The notes beneath the pieces were generated by a model. The model made no database searches. It was not told where the DNA came from and was given only the letters and a program-made list of their open reading frames with translations. Both the position numbers and the translations under genes were made by a program. A stretch of DNA of 19,633 nt from Desulfobacterales bacterium. GTDB taxonomy: Bacteria > Desulfobacterota > DSM-4660 > Desulfatiglandales > B25-G16. Numbering within the stretch: position 1 is the first letter of the stretch; every line of letters starts with the position of its first letter. The stretch covers positions 1-19,633 of the forward strand of contig JABXJY010000023.1 in NCBI GenBank assembly GCA_013375385.1, in the 5' to 3' direction. Positions 7,151 to 15,071 of this stretch are shown in pieces.

Positions 7151-8978
7151 TTTTTTCCTTTCCTCTCGTCTTTCTTGGCTGTCTTTTTTTTCTCTTATTG
7201 CCTACTATTTCCTCTATCTCATGACCATCTAAGGTCTCCCTTTCCAAGAGTGCATTGGCCAAGCTGCTGAGGGTATCAAGGTTATCTTTTATGAGCTTAT
7301 GGGTTTTGTGGTAGTTCTCACTTATTAGGCTGTTGACCTCCTGGTCAATTTTTCTGGCTGTCTCCTCACTATAGTCCCTGTGTTGGGCAATCTCACGCCC
7401 CAGGAATATCTCTTCCTCTTTCTTCCCGAAGGTCAAAGGGCCAAGTTTCTCGCTCATACCATATTCACAAATCATCTTTCTTGCTATCTCGGTAGCCCTC
7501 TCTATATCATTGCTTGCACCAGTCGTCTGGGTATTTAAGGCGATTTCCTCAGCTATTCTCCCTCCCATCAGGATGCAAATATTATTTAACAGGTAATCCT
7601 TTGTATAGGTATGTTTATCATCTAAGGGGAGCTGCTGTGTCAGGCCTAGGGCCCTACCCCTGGGAATTATGGTCACTTTATGTATCGGGTCGGTATTAGG
7701 TGTGAGTTTTGCCACCAGGGTATGCCCTGCCTCATGGTAGGCAGTAGTCCTTTTCTCTTCATCGCTTATAATCATACTCTTTCTTTCCGTACCCATGAGC
7801 ACCTTATCTTTTGCATCCTCAAGGTCTGACATATCTATCTTGTCCTTATTCCTCCTGGCTGCAAGCAAGGCTGCCTCATTGGCCATATTCTCAAGGTCTG
7901 CACCGGTAAAACCTGGCGTTCCCCTGGCAATTACAGAAAGATCAATACCATCTGCCAGCCTTGTTTTTCTGGTATGGACTTTAAGTATGCTCTCCCGCCC
8001 CCTGACATCAGGCACCGGGACAACCACCTGTCTGTCAAACCTTCCCGGTCTCAATAATGCAGGATCAAGAACGTCAGGCCTGTTGGTAGCTGAAATAAGG
8101 ATGACGCCTTCATTGGATTCGAATCCATCCATTTCCACTAAGAGCTGATTGAGTGTTTGTTCTCGTTCATCGTGGCCCCCTCCTAGTCCAGCTCCCCTAT
8201 GTCGACCTACAGCATCGATCTCATCTAAAAAGATAATACAGGGGGCATTCTTTTTTCCCTGGACAAAGAGATCCCTCACCCTTGAAGCGCCAACGCCCAC
8301 AAACATTTCCACAAAATCAGAGCCACTGATGCTCAAGAAAGGGACCCCTGCCTCTCCTGCTATAGCCCTGGCCAGTAGAGTTTTGCCTGTCCCAGGGGCT
8401 CCGACCAGAAGCACACCTTTTGGGATTCTGCCTCCCAGGCGGGTGAATTTCTTTGGGTCTCTTAGAAACTCTATGATCTCCTGAAGCTCTTCCTTTGCCT
8501 CATCTATCCCAGCTACATCATCAAAGGTTACCTTATCTTTATCGTCGGTTACAAGCCTTGCCCTGCTTTTACCAAAAGAGAGTGCCTTGCCTCCCCCCAC
8601 CTGCATTTGCCGCATAAAGAAGATCCAGACGGCTATTAAGAGAAGCATAGGGAACCAGGATACAAGGATTGTCATATACCATGGAGATGTATCATCCGGT
8701 CTGGCAGTTATTTCTATCCCCTTACTGCGTAAGATCTTTATTAGTTCAAGATCCTTAGGTGCAAAGGTTCTAAAGGATCGGCCACGATTTGCGATACCAG
8801 AGATTTTATCACCCTGAATGGTTACTTGACTGACCTCTCCCCGTTCTACCATGTTCAGAAATTCACTATAGCTTAACTGTCCAGTCTCTTTGGTCTCTTT
8901 TTTGAAGATCTGAAATAGCAAGATCATCATCAGGCTGATAACCAGCCAAAGAGTTAAATTCTTAGAAAATGTGTTCAA
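7125..8978 (-). CDS. ftsH: ATP-dependent zinc metalloprotease FtsH
   Basis: FtsH is a membrane-anchored hexameric AAA+ protease that extracts and degrades membrane and regulatory proteins. The 617-residue product has TM1 (about 8-24), a small periplasmic domain (25-100), TM2 (about 103-122), Walker A GAPGTGKT (193-200), Walker B IIFLDEIDA (248-256), the second region of homology with arginine fingers (298-315), the zinc site HEAGH (415-419) and the third ligand Asp491 in GASNDIERA. The C-terminus is Lys/Arg-rich (595-616). The start is TTG at 8978: the codon just before it is a TAG stop, AGGAG lies about 8 bases upstream, and the next Met is inside TM1. It sits between tilS (82 bases upstream) and folP (26-base overlap), an order common in this part of the bacteria. 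Confidence 0.98.
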   Translation of the reverse strand: MNTFSKNLTLWLVISLMMILLFQIFKKETKETGQLSYSEFLNMVERGEVSQVTIQGDKISGIANRGRSFRTFAPKDLELIKILRSKGIEITARPDDTSPWYMTILVSWFPMLLLIAVWIFFMRQMQVGGGKALSFGKSRARLVTDDKDKVTFDDVAGIDEAKEELQEIIEFLRDPKKFTRLGGRIPKGVLLVGAPGTGKTLLARAIAGEAGVPFLSISGSDFVEMFVGVGASRVRDLFVQGKKNAPCIIFLDEIDAVGRHRGAGLGGGHDEREQTLNQLLVEMDGFESNEGVILISATNRPDVLDPALLRPGRFDRQVVVPVPDVRGRESILKVHTRKTRLADGIDLSVIARGTPGFTGADLENMANEAALLAARRNKDKIDMSDLEDAKDKVLMGTERKSMIISDEEKRTTAYHEAGHTLVAKLTPNTDPIHKVTIIPRGRALGLTQQLPLDDKHTYTKDYLLNNICILMGGRIAEEIALNTQTTGASNDIERATEIARKMICEYGMSEKLGPLTFGKKEEEIFLGREIAQHRDYSEETARKIDQEVNSLISENYHKTHKLIKDNLDTLSSLANALLERETLDGHEIEEIVGNKRKKRQPRKTRGKEKIASSGKKI

Positions 8979-9060
8979 CTATTTTCTCCTCTCCGTAGAT
9001 TAATCAAAAATACCTCAAATATTTTAAGAATCTTACTCCAAGACATAAACATAGCATATA

Positions 9061-10449
9061 TTACTCAATGTTACATCTTAAAATTCTCTCTGTTTTCTCT
9101 GTGACCCTGTACCTCCTATCAATCCTGATGCCGCAGACCCATACTATATCCTTGTGGTCTTCTAGAATGGGGATCCTTTTTCTTTGTTCAGAGGGAATCT
9201 TATTGTCGATAAAGATATCTTTCACCTTTTTAGACCCATTAAGGCCAAGAGGCATAAATTTGTCTCCTGCCCTGAAGTTCCTTACCCTTAGAGGCCCTTG
9301 GAGCCTGTCAAGGTCAAGGAATGCCTCATGGGGTGAAGGAGAAGACAGCATGAAGTCCTTTATAGATATTTGCTCTAATGATATTGTCTGATTGATTTCA
9401 GGAATTTCAAACCTGCCGCTATTCTTTATAAGGTAGGAAAAATCGCCCGGCTCCGTTCCAGTTCCTAGAGAAAACCTGAGCCTTTCATATATCTTTATTG
9501 CCATAAGATTTTCAGGAAGATTAATCTTGATCTGGGGTTTCACGTTATTGGCAAGATCAATGATTGCCTTGATATGTTTGATATCTATCCTCCTGAGGTT
9601 TCCTTTTACTCTTGTTATTGCCTGCCTGATAATGCGATATTGAAGAGCAGCTGAGAGATTCTTAAAAATGGTAAGGGAAAGGTCTAAAGAATGGTCTGAG
9701 GAATCGAGAGTTACCATCTGCAATCCCTTGTTTGCCTCTTCTTCCATGAATTGATTCTCCTGCCGGCAGATAAACGCAAGTTCGCCCAGATGTTCGATGA
9801 GCCGTGGTTGGTAGTTGATGAGAGATGGTATCAACTCTAACCGCACCTTGTTTCTTAGATACCTTTTTTCAAGGTTGGAGCTATCCACCATAAAGGGTAT
9901 ATCTTTTTGCCTCAGATAGCTGTTGATTTCATCCCTCGATATATTTATAAGAGGTCTTATGAAACGCTCCTCTCGAACCGGAGGCATTCCAGATAAACCT
10001 GTTACCCCGGTTCCCCTTAGAAGATGCATAAGAACTGTTTCCGCCTGGTCGTTCATATTGTGTCCAAGGGCCACCTTTTGGGCACCATGTTCATCCAAGA
10101 TTTTTTCCAAAAATTTGTACCTTATCTCTCTGGCCTTTTCCTCAATGGAGGTCCCATGGGCTTCAGTTACATTATTGGCCTTATCACAGGCTACGGTGAG
10201 ATTTAGTCTTCTCGCCAAACTCACAACAAATTCTGTTTCTTTTTCATCTTCTTGTGGTCTTAATCCATGATCAAGATGGGCAACGACTAAATTAATGTTC
10301 AACCACTTTTGAAGCTGTAAAAGGATTTTCAAAAGGCAAACGGAATCCGGTCCTCCAGATACGGCTACAACGACCCTATCTCCGCTGTTAATCATCCGAT
10401 GTTCAAGGATAGTCATCAAAACCTTTTTTTCGGTGGGATGTAAGTTCAT
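9061..10449 (-). CDS. tilS: tRNA(Ile)-lysidine synthase
   Basis: TilS uses ATP and lysine to convert C34 of the AUA-reading tRNA(Ile) to lysidine, which is essential for correct decoding. The 462-residue product shows the PP-loop SGGPDS (31-36), HLDHGLR (58-64), the substrate loop GHNMNDQAETV (129-139), RPLI (165-168) and the region YLRNKVRLELIP (197-208). It ends with a TilS-type C-terminal domain containing NFRAGDKFMPLG and a following KKVKDIF. The start is uncertain: ATG 10449 has no good ribosome site, whereas ATG 10416 (Met12) follows AAAAAGG at about 6 bases and would still leave 19 residues before the PP-loop. The longer N-terminus resembles homologues, so it is kept here. It is the first gene of the minus-strand block and divergent from dgt. 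Confidence 0.96.
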   Translation of the reverse strand: MNLHPTEKKVLMTILEHRMINSGDRVVVAVSGGPDSVCLLKILLQLQKWLNINLVVAHLDHGLRPQEDEKETEFVVSLARRLNLTVACDKANNVTEAHGTSIEEKAREIRYKFLEKILDEHGAQKVALGHNMNDQAETVLMHLLRGTGVTGLSGMPPVREERFIRPLINISRDEINSYLRQKDIPFMVDSSNLEKRYLRNKVRLELIPSLINYQPRLIEHLGELAFICRQENQFMEEEANKGLQMVTLDSSDHSLDLSLTIFKNLSAALQYRIIRQAITRVKGNLRRIDIKHIKAIIDLANNVKPQIKINLPENLMAIKIYERLRFSLGTGTEPGDFSYLIKNSGRFEIPEINQTISLEQISIKDFMLSSPSPHEAFLDLDRLQGPLRVRNFRAGDKFMPLGLNGSKKVKDIFIDNKIPSEQRKRIPILEDHKDIVWVCGIRIDRRYRVTEKTERILRCNIE

Positions 10450-10462
10450 TATTTAAATGAGC

Positions 10463-10557
10463 TAAAGTGCCTAAGATGCCTAAAGTTTTAAAGTTTAATT
10501 GTTCACTTATGTACGGCTTTGGCTCACTTTAGGCACTTATAACTTTAGGCACTTTTA
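10463..10557. repeat. Imperfect inverted repeat built from a TGCCTAAAG-type unit
   Basis: The left side (10463-10494) carries AAAGTGCCTAA followed by GCCTAAAGT. The right side (10526-10557) carries ACTTTAGGCACTT and a second copy of CTTTAGGCACTT in opposite orientation. The two halves can pair imperfectly around a central loop of about 30 bases. Short, repeated, palindrome-forming units of this kind are typical of dispersed intergenic repeats rather than of a single operator. The repeat fills the tilS side of the divergent tilS/dgt spacer and starts about 14 bases upstream of the tilS start. It could act as a hairpin in the tilS leader. Confidence 0.6.
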
Positions 10558-10621
10558 CCAAGATATAAAAAAGATATATCCTATGAAGAAAATTGCAAGG
10601 ATATTCCATCTATTAATTATA

Positions 10622-10648
10622 TTGACCTTGGACAGTAATTTCTATTAA
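10622..10648 (+). promoter_or_regulatory. Weak candidate promoter for dgt
   Basis: TTGACC (10622-10627) and TATTAA (10643-10648) are separated by 15 bases, shorter than ideal. They lie about 50 bases upstream of the dgt ATG at 10701, in an AT-rich stretch with no other gene. This is the best match I found, but the spacing keeps confidence low. Confidence 0.25.
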
Positions 10649-10700
10649 CATCTTAATAGGGTTTCTCTAAGTTTTATATCTGGGAGTCAAAGGCAGGTAG

Positions 10701-11888
10701 ATGAACAAGAGTAAGATTCTAAAGGATATCAAGCAACACCTCCATTTATTAGAAAAGGATAGGCTCTCTCCCTACGCCACGCTCAGCACCCATGCTGTCA
10801 GACGAATAGAGGAGCAAGAGATTGTTGATGGTCACAGGGAGAATTTCTCTGTTGATGCCGATCGGATTCTCCACTCCTTGGCCTATTCCAGATACGTCGA
10901 CAAGACTCAGGTCTTCTACCTTATCAAAAATGACCACATTACCCATCGTGTTCTCCATGTGCAACTAGTCTCTAAGATTGGGCGGACCATAGGCCGTCTG
11001 CTCAGGCTTAATGAGGACCTCATTGAGGCTATTGCCCTTGGCCATGATATAGGGCACGCTCCCTTTGGGCACGACGGTGAGAAATTTCTGTCAGATTTAT
11101 CCAGGGAATATGGGCTGGGTAATTTCCTCCATAATGTACAAGGGGTTCGGTTTCTGGAGGTTCTAGAAAAAAAGGGAGCTGGCTGGAACCTATCTCTCCA
11201 GGTCTTGGATGGTATCCTTTCCCATAATGGTGAGGTACATAATCGTGCCTTATGTCCAGATGGCGGTAAAGATTTTGCCCGATTGAAAGAAGAGATAGAG
11301 AAGCTAACAGAGAATCCAGAATTCCCTATCTGGCCCACGACTATAGAGGGATGTGTTGTGAGGATGGCGGACACCATTAGCTATATCGGTAGAGATATAG
11401 AGGATGCAATAAGACTCGGTTTGATAAAAAGAAATGAAATACCACTCGATTGCCGCCGTAGATTGGGGGAAACAAACGGGACAATTGTATACACCTTGGT
11501 CGAGGATCTGATCTCGGAGAGCCTCGAAAAACCCTCCATTTCATTTAGCCCCGAGGTGGCAGACGCCTTAGGAAAGCTTAAGAATTTTAATCAGGAATTT
11601 ATATATGCTGACACCAAGGCCAAAAGTCAAACTGACAAGGTACGATTGATGTTTGAGTTGCTTTTCGAAAAGTATTATAGGGATCTAAAAACAGGTAATG
11701 ACCATTCAGTTATTTTCAGAGAGTTTTTGGATGGGATGTCCTCCTCATATCGGGATAACAATCCTCCTGCCATGATTGTCCGGGATTTTATCGCAGGGAT
11801 GACAGATGATTACTTCTTGCGTCAATGCCAAGAGAACCTCATGCCCCGGATCTTATCAGGGCGTTATGAGAATCATACAATGTCCTGA
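10701..11888 (+). CDS. dgt: dGTPase-like deoxynucleoside triphosphate triphosphohydrolase (HD domain)
   Basis: Proteins of this family hydrolyse dGTP or other dNTPs to the deoxynucleoside and triphosphate, in the cytoplasm, affecting dNTP balance. The 395-residue product has the family N-terminal region with RILHSLAYSRYVDKTQVF (55-72) and the full HD metal-site set: His82 in THRVLH, His115-Asp116 in GHDIGHAPFGH (114-124), and Asp224 in RMADTISYIGRDIEDA (221-236). Length and motifs fit the shorter, dGTPase-like class rather than the 505-residue E. coli Dgt, so substrate preference cannot be read from sequence. The ATG at 10701 follows GGCAGGTAG, a moderate ribosome site. It is a single gene, divergent from tilS and about 360 bases before the transporter operon. 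Confidence 0.9.
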   Translation: MNKSKILKDIKQHLHLLEKDRLSPYATLSTHAVRRIEEQEIVDGHRENFSVDADRILHSLAYSRYVDKTQVFYLIKNDHITHRVLHVQLVSKIGRTIGRLLRLNEDLIEAIALGHDIGHAPFGHDGEKFLSDLSREYGLGNFLHNVQGVRFLEVLEKKGAGWNLSLQVLDGILSHNGEVHNRALCPDGGKDFARLKEEIEKLTENPEFPIWPTTIEGCVVRMADTISYIGRDIEDAIRLGLIKRNEIPLDCRRRLGETNGTIVYTLVEDLISESLEKPSISFSPEVADALGKLKNFNQEFIYADTKAKSQTDKVRLMFELLFEKYYRDLKTGNDHSVIFREFLDGMSSSYRDNNPPAMIVRDFIAGMTDDYFLRQCQENLMPRILSGRYENHTMS

Positions 11889-11889
11889 T

Positions 11890-11940
11890 AGCCTTGTTCT
11901 TATGGTATTAAGGCTCGTGGTAGCTATATACTAGCTATTT
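11890..11940 (+). terminator. Weak hairpins after dgt
   Basis: Two small hairpins follow the dgt stop. AGCCTT pairs with AAGGCT across about 14 bases (11890-11915). TAGCTA (11921-11926) pairs with TAGCTA (11932-11937) and is followed by a short T run. Both stems are only 6 bases and the second is AT-rich, so termination strength is doubtful. Confidence 0.3.
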
Positions 11941-11961
11941 TAAAGCTAACTTATTTATTTT

Positions 11962-12015
11962 TTTGAAAAAGCTTTGAAAAAGCTGTTGACAAATAATGAA
12001 AATAATGGATACAAG
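11962..12015 (+). promoter_or_regulatory. Candidate promoter with phased A-tract UP-like element
   Basis: A perfect -35 TTGACA (11986-11991) is followed after 18 bases by TACAAG (12010-12015, 4 of 6). Immediately upstream, TTTGAAAAAGC occurs twice in tandem with an 11-base period (11962-11983), putting two A5 tracts one helical turn apart at UP-element position. It would drive the transporter operon through a leader of about 220 bases. Confidence 0.5.
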
Positions 12016-12167
12016 AACAAATCTGAAATTCTAAGAAAATATGTGGGCTGAAATTGCCTTTTTGGCGCAGCAAATAACGCTATTATCTACTAGGTTTTTG
12101 AAAAGTCTTCACTAATCGCTTGGAATAAGAGACCCATAGAGGATTCAAGGGAGCCTATTATGTGAGT

Positions 12168-12195
12168 TTGCCTTACATACAGGCTTTTTTATAAT
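12168..12195 (+). promoter_or_regulatory. Candidate proximal promoter of the transporter operon
   Basis: A perfect TATAAT (12190-12195) lies 16 bases after TTGCCT (12168-12173, 4 of 6). The predicted start is near 12202, giving a leader of about 44 bases before the LivG-type gene. The perfect -10 box makes this a good candidate; it may act in tandem with the upstream promoter. Confidence 0.5.
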
Positions 12196-12245
12196 GTCTG
12201 TTCGGCACCTAGACCTGAGAAGCTCACCATGGAGGCTTAGGAGGT

Positions 12246-13067
12246 ATGAATAAAGCAGGTGAAATGGAAGAAGGGGATGTTATTCTGAAACTTGAAGATA
12301 TCCATATGGCCTTCGGTAAGGTGCAGGCTCTGAACGGTGTTGATCTAGAGGTAAAAAAAGGGGAGATACACTCTATCATTGGACCAAATGGTGCGGGTAA
12401 GACGGTGATGATGAACTGCATCAACGGTCTTTATCGTCCCCAGAAGGGTAATATTTATTTTAAAGGAGAGAACATTAACCGTGTTTCTCCCCATAAGAGG
12501 GCTGAGCTTGGAATTGGCAGAACCTTCCAGAAACTTGAGCTATATGGAGGAATGACCGTACTCGATAATATCAGGATGGGTTCCCATATCCATCTCAAAT
12601 CCGGGATCCTCAGTGGCTCCATTTATGTGGGTAAGACCAAAAAAGAGGAGATAGAAGAAAGAGAGTTCATTGAGGAGGAGATTATCGACCTGCTTGAGAT
12701 TGAGGGTATCCGGGATCAAGTGGCACATATGCTTCCTTATGGCTTGCAGAAGAGGGTTGAGCTTGGAAGGGCCTTGGCGCTCAGGCCAGAGGTGATCCTT
12801 TTAGATGAACCCATGGCAGGGTTGAACTTGGAAGAAGTGGAGGATATGGCAAGATTTATTCTCGACATAAATGAAGAGGAACGCTGGAAGGTGACGTGTG
12901 TACTGGTCGAGCACGATATGGGCGTGGTAATGGACATCTCTCACCGGGTCCTTGTCCTTGATTTTGGCAATACGATTACTGATGGACTCCCGCAGGAGGT
13001 TGGAAACAATCCTCAGGTTGTCAAGGCGTATTTAGGTGAAGAGGATCTCTACATAACGAGGAGATAA
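12246..13067 (+). CDS. livG: Branched-chain-type ABC transporter ATP-binding protein (LivG family)
   Basis: This is one of the two cytoplasmic ATPases of a HAAT-type importer. The 273-residue product shows Walker A GPNGAGKT (46-53), the Q-loop Gln at FQKLEL (about 95), the LivG-style signature LPYGLQKRVELGRA (163-176) in place of LSGGQ, Walker B VILLDEPMAG (183-192) with catalytic Glu188, and the switch His in VEHDM (221-225). The C-terminus ends in AYLGEE, typical of LivG. The start is unsettled: AGGAGG lies only 1 base before ATG 12246, while ATG 12264 (Met7) follows AGGTGA closely. Either leaves the domain whole. It is the first gene of the operon, with 1 base between its stop and the ligase ATG. 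The symbol denotes family; the substrate need not be leucine. Confidence 0.92.
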   Translation: MNKAGEMEEGDVILKLEDIHMAFGKVQALNGVDLEVKKGEIHSIIGPNGAGKTVMMNCINGLYRPQKGNIYFKGENINRVSPHKRAELGIGRTFQKLELYGGMTVLDNIRMGSHIHLKSGILSGSIYVGKTKKEEIEEREFIEEEIIDLLEIEGIRDQVAHMLPYGLQKRVELGRALALRPEVILLDEPMAGLNLEEVEDMARFILDINEEERWKVTCVLVEHDMGVVMDISHRVLVLDFGNTITDGLPQEVGNNPQVVKAYLGEEDLYITRR

Positions 13068-13068
13068 C

Positions 13069-14991
13069 ATGGGTGAGGAAGGGATAGGGATAACAGAAGA
13101 TCTAACAATCCCTAAACTATTCCATAGGCAATGCAAAAGATATGGAAGTGGAAAGGTTGCCATGAGAGAGAAAGAGTTTGGAATATGGCGGCCTTTCACC
13201 TGGCAGGACTACTTTGATAACGTAAAATATCTCTGTCTGGGAATGGTCAGCCTCGGTCTAAAAAGGGGAGACAAGGTGGCTATGATCGGCGATAATAGGC
13301 CGGAAGGGGTGTGGGCAGAGATGGCTGCCATGTGCGCTGGAGCAATGCCGGTCTGGCTTTTTCAGGATTGTATGATGGATGAGGTCAAATATATCGTAGA
13401 TCATTCAGACAGCAGATTCTTTGTAGGAGAAACCCAGGAGGAGGTTGATAAGGCCCTGTCCATTATGCCTGATTGCCCAAAGCTTGAATATGTAATATGG
13501 GATGACCCCAAAGGTATGAGGCGCTACCACCAGGAATTTCTCATGAGCATAAAGAAGGTCCAGGAGCTTGGCAGAGAGCTTGATAGAAAAGAACCGGATC
13601 TCTTTGAGAAACTGATAAGTGAAGGCCGTGGGGAGGATATCTGCCTTCTCTTTTATACATCCGGCACAACGGCCCTTCCCAAAGGCGCCCTTTTGACCCA
13701 CTACAATATGTTGAGCATGGGTCAAAATCTCATGGCAGTTGATCCATGTTATGAGACCGATGACTTTGTATCCTATCTTCCCTTTGCATGGATTGGAGAG
13801 CAGATGATGTCCGTATCCTGCGGCCTTCAGGTCGGCTACACCCTTAATTTCCCGGAGGAGCCGGAAACATCCCAGCACAATATTAGAGAGATTGGGCCTC
13901 ATGTAATGTTTGCTGCCCCAAGGCTTTATGAGGGCTTGACCCGTCAGGTTCAGGTAAAATATCTGGATTCCACCTGGATAAAGAGAAAGGCCTATGAAGT
14001 GGCTACAAAGATAGGTTATTACGTAGCAGATCTGAAGTTTGAAAGGAAGCCTATTCCATGGTACTGGAAGGCCCTGAATTATTTTGCTTACGTGATTGTG
14101 CAGAAGAAGCTTAAGGATCACCTTGGAATGTCTCGCTTACGGCATGCGTATACCGGTGGTGCTGCAATGGGGCCTGATCACTTTCGCTTTTTCCATGCCC
14201 TTGGTGTAAACCTAAAACAGATATATGGACAGACAGAGATAGCCGGAATATCCGTTGTACACAGGGATGGGGATATAAAATTTGACACCGTGGGAACCCC
14301 TATTCCCGAAACCGAGGTCAAGATCACAGAAGACGGAGAGATTATCTCCAAAAGCCCCTCGGTCTTTCAAGGGTACTATAAAATGGAGGAGGAAACACAG
14401 AGGACATTGAAGGATGGGTGGCTTTACTCCGGTGATACTGGATTTATTGACGACGGTGGTCATCTGGTTGTCTTTGACAGGACAAAGGATGTTATGATTC
14501 TCAATGATAGCAGGCCCTTTGCTCCTCAATATCTGGAGAGCAGGCTTAAGTTCAGCCCCTATGTACAGGATGCTTGGGTCATCGGGGATAAACTTCCCTA
14601 CGTAACCGCTGTTATGTGTATCGATTATTCTGTTGTTGGTAAATGGGCAGATGAGCATAAGGTTAACTACACGAGCTATCCAGAGCTTTCCCAGGATCCG
14701 AAGGTTTACGATCTTGTCCAAAGACAGATAGAGGAGGCCAATAAAGGCCTTCCGGAACCGGCCAGGATAAAGAAATTCGTAAACCTCTTCAAGGCATTTG
14801 ATGCAGATGATGATGAACTGACCAGGACCAGCAAGCTCAGGAGGGGTTTTATGGCAGAGCGATACAAGGATATTGTAGAGAACCTCTATAGAGACACGGA
14901 CACAGTGCACCTAGATATGACCATTACCTATGAAAACGGGAGGATACAGCCTATTAAGACAGATTTGCGCATTCAGGAAATAGAAATGTAG
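13069..14991 (+). CDS. AMP-forming acyl-CoA ligase (long-chain-type, COG1022-like)
   Basis: A 640-residue adenylate-forming enzyme that should activate a carboxylic acid with ATP and CoA to an acyl-CoA. Core motifs: the P-loop-like YTSGTTALPKG (196-206, Ala where Gly is usual after TT), FAAPRLYE (281-288), YGQTE (386-390), WLYSGDTG (451-458, with the ribose-binding Asp456), the hinge region FDRTKDVMI (469-477) and a probable catalytic Lys589 in TRTSKLRR. After the hinge the usual Gly-rich segment reads NDSRPFAP, which is atypical. There is no signal peptide or TM segment, so it is cytoplasmic. It is embedded between livG- and livH-type genes, 1 base after livG, and its TAG stop is the first triplet of a palindromic repeat. 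The context suggests the transporter's solute is its substrate (inference). Chain length or aromatic preference cannot be read from sequence. Confidence 0.88.
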   Translation: MGEEGIGITEDLTIPKLFHRQCKRYGSGKVAMREKEFGIWRPFTWQDYFDNVKYLCLGMVSLGLKRGDKVAMIGDNRPEGVWAEMAAMCAGAMPVWLFQDCMMDEVKYIVDHSDSRFFVGETQEEVDKALSIMPDCPKLEYVIWDDPKGMRRYHQEFLMSIKKVQELGRELDRKEPDLFEKLISEGRGEDICLLFYTSGTTALPKGALLTHYNMLSMGQNLMAVDPCYETDDFVSYLPFAWIGEQMMSVSCGLQVGYTLNFPEEPETSQHNIREIGPHVMFAAPRLYEGLTRQVQVKYLDSTWIKRKAYEVATKIGYYVADLKFERKPIPWYWKALNYFAYVIVQKKLKDHLGMSRLRHAYTGGAAMGPDHFRFFHALGVNLKQIYGQTEIAGISVVHRDGDIKFDTVGTPIPETEVKITEDGEIISKSPSVFQGYYKMEEETQRTLKDGWLYSGDTGFIDDGGHLVVFDRTKDVMILNDSRPFAPQYLESRLKFSPYVQDAWVIGDKLPYVTAVMCIDYSVVGKWADEHKVNYTSYPELSQDPKVYDLVQRQIEEANKGLPEPARIKKFVNLFKAFDADDDELTRTSKLRRGFMAERYKDIVENLYRDTDTVHLDMTITYENGRIQPIKTDLRIQEIEM

Positions 14992-15055
14992 CTCTTAGCT
15001 CATAGCTGATAGTAACATATGAAGATTACCAGCTAAGAGCTATGAGCTATCAACT
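14989..15055. repeat. Palindromic AGCT(C/T)(A/T)TAGCT-type intergenic repeat
   Basis: The left arm (14989-15012) and right arm (15031-15055) pair over 19 bases with 2 mismatches around a short loop. The arms consist of repeated AGCTATGAGCT / AGCTCTTAGCT units, so they are also near-direct repeats of each other. The left arm contains the ligase TAG stop, and the right arm ends just before the livH ribosome site. A stable hairpin here could affect mRNA decay or polarity within the operon. Confidence 0.7.
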
Positions 15056-15071
15056 AATCCGGAGGATTATG

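Larger units (their letters stand above)
11889..12245 (+). other. Intergenic region upstream of the transporter operon
   Basis: No gene is seen here. It contains a weak terminator-like hairpin just after dgt, an AT-rich block with an 11-base tandem repeat, and two candidate promoters (listed separately). If the upstream promoter is used the leader is about 220 bases long. I recognised no riboswitch or leader peptide in it. Confidence 0.5.

Noticed and set aside
13405..14910. Two long minus-strand open frames (about 238 and 232 codons) opposite the CoA ligase
   Set aside because: They lie wholly antisense to a gene with clear motifs, have no ribosome site or recognisable domain, and arise from codon bias of the real frame.
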